The position numbers and the translations under genes were made by a program. Below the pieces are notes generated by a model. The model had not been told where the DNA came from. It ran no database searches and saw nothing but the letters and a program-made list of their open reading frames with translations. From the NCBI GenBank assembly GCA_963971225.1, contig OZ020267.1, positions 147,446,927 to 147,510,926 on the forward strand: a DNA stretch of 64,000 nt, read 5' to 3'. Of this stretch, positions 59,140 to 64,000 are shown piece after piece. Origin of the DNA: Melieria omissa (lineage: Eukaryota; Arthropoda; Insecta; Diptera; Ulidiidae). Each line of letters starts with the position of its first letter. Positions within the stretch are counted from its first letter, which is position 1.

Positions 59140-59359
59140 CAGTCGTGTCTGGGTATAGTGAACACCCGATATAGTGAACACCAAAATTTTGATATGGAGC
59201 CTCAAAATATTGAAAAAAATTTTAACCAAAAAACCAAAAGTGTTTTTTGAGCAAATAAAACGAATTTTTGAACAAAAATGTTAACCTTGATATAGTAAAC
59301 AACCTCGATACTGTGCACAGGCCTTGCAATAATTAGTTCACTATATCCAGACACGACTG
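59140..59359. mobile_element. pogo/Tigger-like MITE, TA-flanked
   Basis: A 220-bp element. The left end is CAGTCGTGTCTGGGTATAGT plus GAAC; the reverse complement of the right end is CAGTCGTGTCTGGATATAGT plus GAAC (23 of 24 identical). TA flanks both ends (59138-59139, 59360-59361). GATATAGTGAACA and GATATAGTAAACA recur inside. CAGT-starting termini with internal copies and a TA duplication fit pogo-group MITEs. Confidence 0.82.
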
Positions 59360-59569
59360 TATTAGTGAAATTGCAGTTGATCTGACTACATGATCTCACT
59401 GCTGATTCTTGGAAAAAACGTAAAAGCCACAATAGAGGAGGACGGCTGGGATAAGGAGGACGGCTGGCGCACGATTTCAATATTTGTAATCTAATGTAAT
59501 GATTATGACTTGCGTACTGAATTTCTTTAGGTTTTTTGTATCCTCAATATTTACACAGAAGGCTTTAAA

Positions 59570-59890
59570 ATGACAAATCGATTTGGAACAGTTAGTTTTT
59601 GCCCGACACTGGAAGCTGAACAGTCATTCCGACATCTTTTATCTGACATGTTTGCAGTCAAAGCTCGCCTGCATTGACAACACCATCAATAAATCAATAA
59701 ATTTCTTCACTGACAGACAGATGAATACAGTAAATGCAAAGAAAGCGGTGTCAGGAAAACCTTGGAGCATATTTTTTGCTTCTGTTCGGCCAACTGAAGA
59801 CTGCGCTTAACTTTCTTAGCGGCTCCGTTCTTGGGTTAGAAAGGGTCTCTAAGCACGACATTAAGTCGCTGTGGAACTCCAATAATCACA
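59570..59890 (+). pseudogene. Non-LTR retrotransposon ORF2 C-terminal fragment, second
   Basis: Across frames the + strand shows LEHIFCFCSAN, then LRLTFLSGSVLGLERVSKHD and IKSLWN, the usual tail that follows the Cys/His motif in jockey/I-type ORF2 proteins (EHLLCxCPAL..RLRxLG..LExxSxxDxxxLLxFI). Upstream sequence to 59585 is weakly similar to the preceding TALLTGH segment. It is frame-broken throughout. Confidence 0.6.
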
Positions 59891-60866
59891 TCACCTGATC
59901 ACTTTTAATTTCTTTTTTACTTTTTCCTGAAACATTAAGGAGCGTCAACTGGACCCATTAGTGACCCAACAGGATCTATTACCGTAATGGTCTTTCTAGT
60001 AATAAATTCTTGATTTCACATTTATTTCTAAAAACTTGATTGCTAAGCTCTTACTACATATTTCCTCACAATAAAACTGTTTTTAAGTGTTTACGCACAA
60101 AAGTATGCTTCGAAAATTGCCTAAAAAGTATGCAGCTCATAAGTATGCTGCAAAAAATCCTGTTTTAACATACCGACATTTCATCTGAAAGCAATTAGCT
60201 TCGTTTATGGTAGCCCAAAATTACTGTAGCATATTTTTAGGCAATCCGTTTTAACTAGTTTTCATAGCGGTCAAAGATTTCCTCGCACTGATGGCAATTT
60301 TATTTCCGTTTTAGTTTAATTTTTTTTAAATTGCTGCCAACAAATTCACAAATTACCTGCATGCAAACTATAAACTGACATAATAAGTGAACGGCGAGGT
60401 AATCGACAGCAGCCACCAAATGCGGCGTTTGTACACTAAAACTGTGCAAAACTATTTGCATAAAAGAGTTTACATATTGGCACAGTTTACGTCAGATAGT
60501 GCAAATTGTCAGCTAAATTTTCTTTTTGCATTCAGGCAATATTCGGTTTTAGTGCAACACACCCACACACATCTACGAACATAAAATGTCAGAGGCAAAT
60601 GGCGGCAAAAAATTTTAATCTGCAGCAAACATACACCGACGATATGCGTTAGCCTATAAAAATACAACAAAAACAATAACAAAAACATATTCATACAAAA
60701 GCTAGAAAAAAAGAAGACCATACAAAAAGTGTGTGGAGAATCACAAATATGTAAAATATAGCACACAGAGTATCAAATGGAAATGGCACTAATACAGCTA
60801 CAGACATAAATGAGTTTGTATGTATGTGTGTGTGTGTGTGTCTGTAGAGAGGTATTTATACACATA
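59891..60866. other. Noncoding DNA with one small inverted repeat
   Basis: No gene is supported. ATTGCCTAAAAAGTATGC (about 60117) and GCATATTTTTAGGCAAT (about 60229) form an imperfect inverted repeat with a ~95-bp loop. (GT)n lies at 60823-60841. Confidence 0.5.
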
Positions 60867-61989
60867 CAGGGTGGCACAAAAGTAAATTTTGCTTTGACAT
60901 TCATTCATTCATTCAATCATTCATTTATTTATTAATTTATTCATTCATTCATTAATTCATTAATTCTCTCATTCTTTCTTTCTTTCTTTCTTTCAATCAT
61001 TCATTCATTTATTCATATATTCTCATTTATTCATTCTTTCATTCTTTAATTCTTTAATTCGTTCATTCACTTATTCATTTATTTATTTATTCATTCATTC
61101 ACTCATTCATTTATTCATTCATTTATTAATTCATTTATTCATGCATTCATTTATTAATTCATTCAATGTTCATTCATGCATTCTCGCTTTTATTCATTCA
61201 TTCACTCATTTATTCATTCATTCACTTGTTCATTCATTCTAACATTCATTCATTCCCTCATTCATCCTTACATTCATTCATCCATTCTATCTTTTTTTCA
61301 TTCTTTCACTCTTTCATGCATTCATTGATTCATTTATTCATTCACTCTTTCTTTCATGCTTTAATTCGTTCATTCATTCATTCATTTATTTACTCATTTA
61401 TTCATTAATTCATGCTTTCATTCTTTAATTCGTTCATTCATTTATTCATTCATTCACTCATTCATTCCTTCATTTATTCATTCCTTCATTCATTCATTCA
61501 TTAATTCGTGCATTCATTCATTCATTCATTTTTACATTCATTCATTGACTCATTCATTCAGTCAATCAGTGATTAATTCATTCATTTATTTATTCATTCA
61601 TTCATTTATTCATTCACCCATTCTTACATTCTTTTATCTTTCATTCTTTCATTCATTCATTAATTCATTCATTCATTTATTCATCTATTAATTCATTCAT
61701 TTTTACATTCATTCATTCAATCATTCATTCAGCCAATCGGTCAATCATTCATTCATTTATTTATTCATTCATTCATTTATTCATTCACCCATTTTTACAT
61801 TCTTTTATCTTTCATTCTTTCATTTTTTTTTTCATTCTTTCATTCATTAATTCATTCATTCATTTATTCAGTCATTTATTCATTCATTTATTCTCTCACT
61901 TATTCATTAATTTATCAATTCATTTATTCATTCATTTATAAACAAATTAGAGCCAAAGAACGCTGGGTGACAGCTGTTGCACCACCCTG
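60867..61989. mobile_element. TA-flanked inverted-repeat unit filled with (CATT)n
   Basis: The left end is CAGGGTGGCACAAAAGT; the reverse complement of the right end is CAGGGTGGTGCAACAGC. TA lies on both sides (60865-60866, 61990-61991). The terminal similarity is short (11 of 14). The interior, apart from about 30 bp at each end, is a tetranucleotide array, so it looks like a MITE whose internal microsatellite expanded to about 1 kb. Confidence 0.6.
60898..61938. repeat. (CATT)n tetranucleotide array, imperfect
   Basis: About 1,040 bp of ATTC/ATTT units with many substitutions. Larger blocks are duplicated: TTTATTTATTCATTCATTCA then TTCACCCATTNTTACATTCT and TTTATCTTTCATTC occurs at about 61586-61650 and 61758-61820. 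This shows amplification of mutated segments. The HSFIHSFIH-type frame at 61166-61408 is repeat translation. Confidence 0.95.
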
Positions 61990-62023
61990 TATATATAAAT
62001 GGATGTATGAATGTATCTATGTG

Positions 62024-62171
62024 CAGTAGCGCACATAGGATTTAATTTGGGGGAGACAGCGGGGGTTTTTGTAAAAGTTTTGAGCTCGATTTCATTTGAA
62101 ACCATAGTTTGTACCAACAAATTTTGTGTTTATGGGGGTTTGAACCCCCAAGCCCCCTGTGTACACCACTT
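62024..62171. mobile_element. Short hAT-like MITE, copy 2, with 8-bp target duplication
   Basis: A 148-bp unit starts CAGTAGCGCACATAGG; the reverse complement of the right end is AAGTGGTGTACACAGG. TCTATGTG (62016-62023) and TCTATGTA (62172-62179) match at 7 of 8 positions, fitting a hAT duplication. A G-rich and matching C-rich segment inside can pair (GGGGGAG with CCCCC). It is the same family as 35193-35336. Confidence 0.65.
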
Positions 62172-62179
62172 TCTATGTA

Positions 62180-64000
62180 TGTCTGCTATGTAAAGTATAT
62201 ATATGTGTGTGTTTGCATGCATTAAATGTTGTTCGTTTATGTTTCTTTGTTGTTATTTTATATGTGTGTGTGTGTGTGTGCGAGCGCACAAAAATATGCT
62301 ACACAAAAAATTTCACAAGCTCAAAAATATAATTTTTGCAGTCAATTTTCTTTTATGTTCCAAATACATAATAACTCTGCACGCTACAGTCGGTACAATA
62401 AGAACTTGTTTTTGTTTTTGTTATGGGTTTTGTATTTATTTTAGTAGACTCCATGCGTTTTCGCACATATGTTGAGTTGAGTGTGTTTTTTTCTGTTTGC
62501 TTTTGACGCACTTTTCTGTAGTTTACAGCAACTTAATTTTTTTTCGTTTTTATGGTTTTTATTGCCTTTAGCTTAAGTTGTTGTTGCTGTATGAGTGGAA
62601 AACTGTAGCATGTTTGCATATGAAAGCAGTTTTGAATGCGTTATTGTGGCAACAACAAACACATACATATGTGGATATTAACAACTCATACAACAACAAT
62701 GATTACAACAACATTAATGACTGACAACTAACAAAACAAAAAAATAATAATAATAAAAATGTTTCTCACAAACAAAAAAGCAAAAATATAAACGTTGAAT
62801 GGCGCAGTTTATATGAAAATAAGAGTAAAAATGTGTTCAGCATGTGAGTGGTTGTGGCAGGGGAGAGGGGGCGGGGAAGGAGGCTGCAGCCATTCATAGC
62901 ATTTTGCACAAAAGTAATTTGCCTGTCACAGCGCTTATCAGTTGCAAATATCGCAACACTTATGTCGTTGTGTGTGTGTGTGCGTTTGTGCGACATATTG
63001 TTATGCTCATTGTTGCTTTTGCTGTTGTTGTTGTTGCCATTGTTGGCAATATTACTTTTTCATTTGTTACAGCGCACCGAGTTTTTATCTCTTTTGTTTT
63101 TGTCTCTTTTGTGGGCACACAGCATCGCACCGCAATCACATGCTGCTGCTGCTTCTTTTTGTTCTAATGGTCGACTTCCCCCGTTTTTTGGACGCACATT
63201 TGCAAATTGCCACATTTCCATGTTCATGTCCATTGGCTGCTGCCTCGTACGAGCAAACAATTTGAACTAAACTCCTCATAAACCTTCAAATTACTAAAAG
63301 CAACACACTCACACACATGTAGACGTACACTTGTCGTTGTATTTGTGTGCGCAAGTGAATCTTCACTGCGCACGCAATAAAGTCCTCTCGTAAAAACAAA
63401 TAAGCGAGTCCTGCACAAATAAAAATTGCTACTTTGCTGTCTCCCATGCCACGTTTTCTTTCCTTGTTGCTTCGCCCTTCACTGCTTTTGGTTGTTGTTG
63501 CGTCAATGTGTCTGTCTATATGTAGTTATGCCTGTGTGTGTGTGTTGGTGCTTTTCAAGCGAATTGTTGTCTTTGAGTAAGCAATAACGTTGTCCACCTT
63601 AGTCGCAGCGTCGGCACTCTCTCGCTCCTCGTTGGCCCTAAAGTGCCTCGCAACGCATATAAAAAAGCACGCATGCAACAACAACAACAAAACTAGTACC
63701 ACCAAAAACATAGCACAGAGCAAAATGCCAACAATCAACTGGGGTTGGGGCAGTGGCAACCGAAAAAAAGTGCGCAATGGCCCATCAGTGGCCAGTGTTG
63801 CCCGCTTGCTGCGTTATTTGGGGTTACAACAACTTGAGCGCTGGATTTAGCGCAACGCTTATTAGCCCACTTGGGTGCTGTTTGAATGCTACACTTAGCC
63901 ATATTGGCTGCCACAAACACACACGCAACATTGCTCAAGGCCAACCAAACAAAAAAGTCAAAAGACAAAAGACAATAATAAAAATAAAAATATACAAAAA
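62180..64000. other. Noncoding DNA with GT, CAA and TTG runs
   Basis: No gene is supported. Runs: (GT)n at 62263-62280 and about 62967-62982, TTG at about 63020-63040, CAA near 63677-63692. Three overlapping + frames at 62.84-63.27 kb and a minus frame are all open and domain-free, which argues against any being real. Confidence 0.5.

Noticed and set aside
60117..60246. microRNA-type hairpin
   Set aside because: The arms are only about 17 bp with a ~95-bp loop and no Drosha-like lower stem; more likely a repeat remnant.
62842..63270. Three overlapping + frames of 107-140 codons
   Set aside because: All three frames and the reverse strand are open at once, the mark of low-complexity DNA rather than a gene.

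Overview
The window looks like gene-poor nuclear DNA from a cyclorrhaphan fly, most likely a tephritid fruit fly. The supporting signs are AT-rich sequence with short (CA)n and (CAA)n runs, GT-AG introns, mariner, hAT-like and piggyBac-like elements, 17.6/297-style solo LTRs with ATAT target duplications, non-LTR retrotransposon 3' fragments, and very long simple repeats. The species is an inference. There is no sign of bacterial gene organisation. Almost all short open frames fall in repeats or low-complexity DNA.

Only one locus looks like host protein-coding sequence (about 41.04-41.68 kb, + strand). Two short frames with coding-like codon use each encode one predicted membrane helix. Frame 1 (73 aa from the chosen start) is joined across an 89-bp GT-AG intron. 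Frame 2 (79 aa) starts inside the last codons of frame 1 (8-nt overlap), is joined across a 44-bp GT-AG intron, and is followed by AATAAA. I do not recognise either protein. The layout suggests a dicistronic small-membrane-protein gene, although a decayed single gene is possible.

Layout: 0-3.8 kb is intergenic DNA, one solo LTR and a tandem duplication. 7.3-8.7 kb holds a second solo LTR beside a decayed non-LTR element. 8.9-10.4 kb carries a recurring motif near GGCGTATGAGTRACATTTAA. 12.1-13.3 kb is an RTE-like 3' fragment that runs directly into a 660-bp (TAAG)n array. 13.3-28.6 kb is intergenic or intronic-type DNA with simple repeats, two piggyBac-like MITE copies, an E-box cluster and a 470-bp (AAAAT)n array. 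28.6-30.35 kb holds a tRNA-like SINE head split by a Harbinger-like MITE, then an inverted-repeat element. 32.4-35.2 kb is a ~215-240-bp satellite and a purine-rich tandem repeat. 37.26-40.24 kb has three more LTRs and a dead mariner. 41.8-43.25 kb is a ~140-bp satellite.

44.66-47.83 kb is a long simple repeat followed by nested inverted-repeat elements. 49.3-54.1 kb contains a third MITE copy, two tandem-repeat arrays and a 1.1-kb AT-rich minisatellite. 54.7-57.4 kb is a hAT-like element that contains a solo LTR, a near-intact mariner (1,292 bp, 27-bp perfect inverted repeats, TA duplication) and a piggyBac-like MITE. 58.4-59.9 kb has two non-LTR 3' fragments and a pogo-like MITE. 60.87-61.99 kb is a TA-flanked inverted-repeat unit whose interior is almost entirely (CATT)n. 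The rest is (CA)n-bearing noncoding DNA.

The main themes are layered transposition, target-site choice, microsatellite growth from transposon ends, and one small, possibly dicistronic gene among satellites. All family assignments are by eye from motifs and termini; no database search was run.
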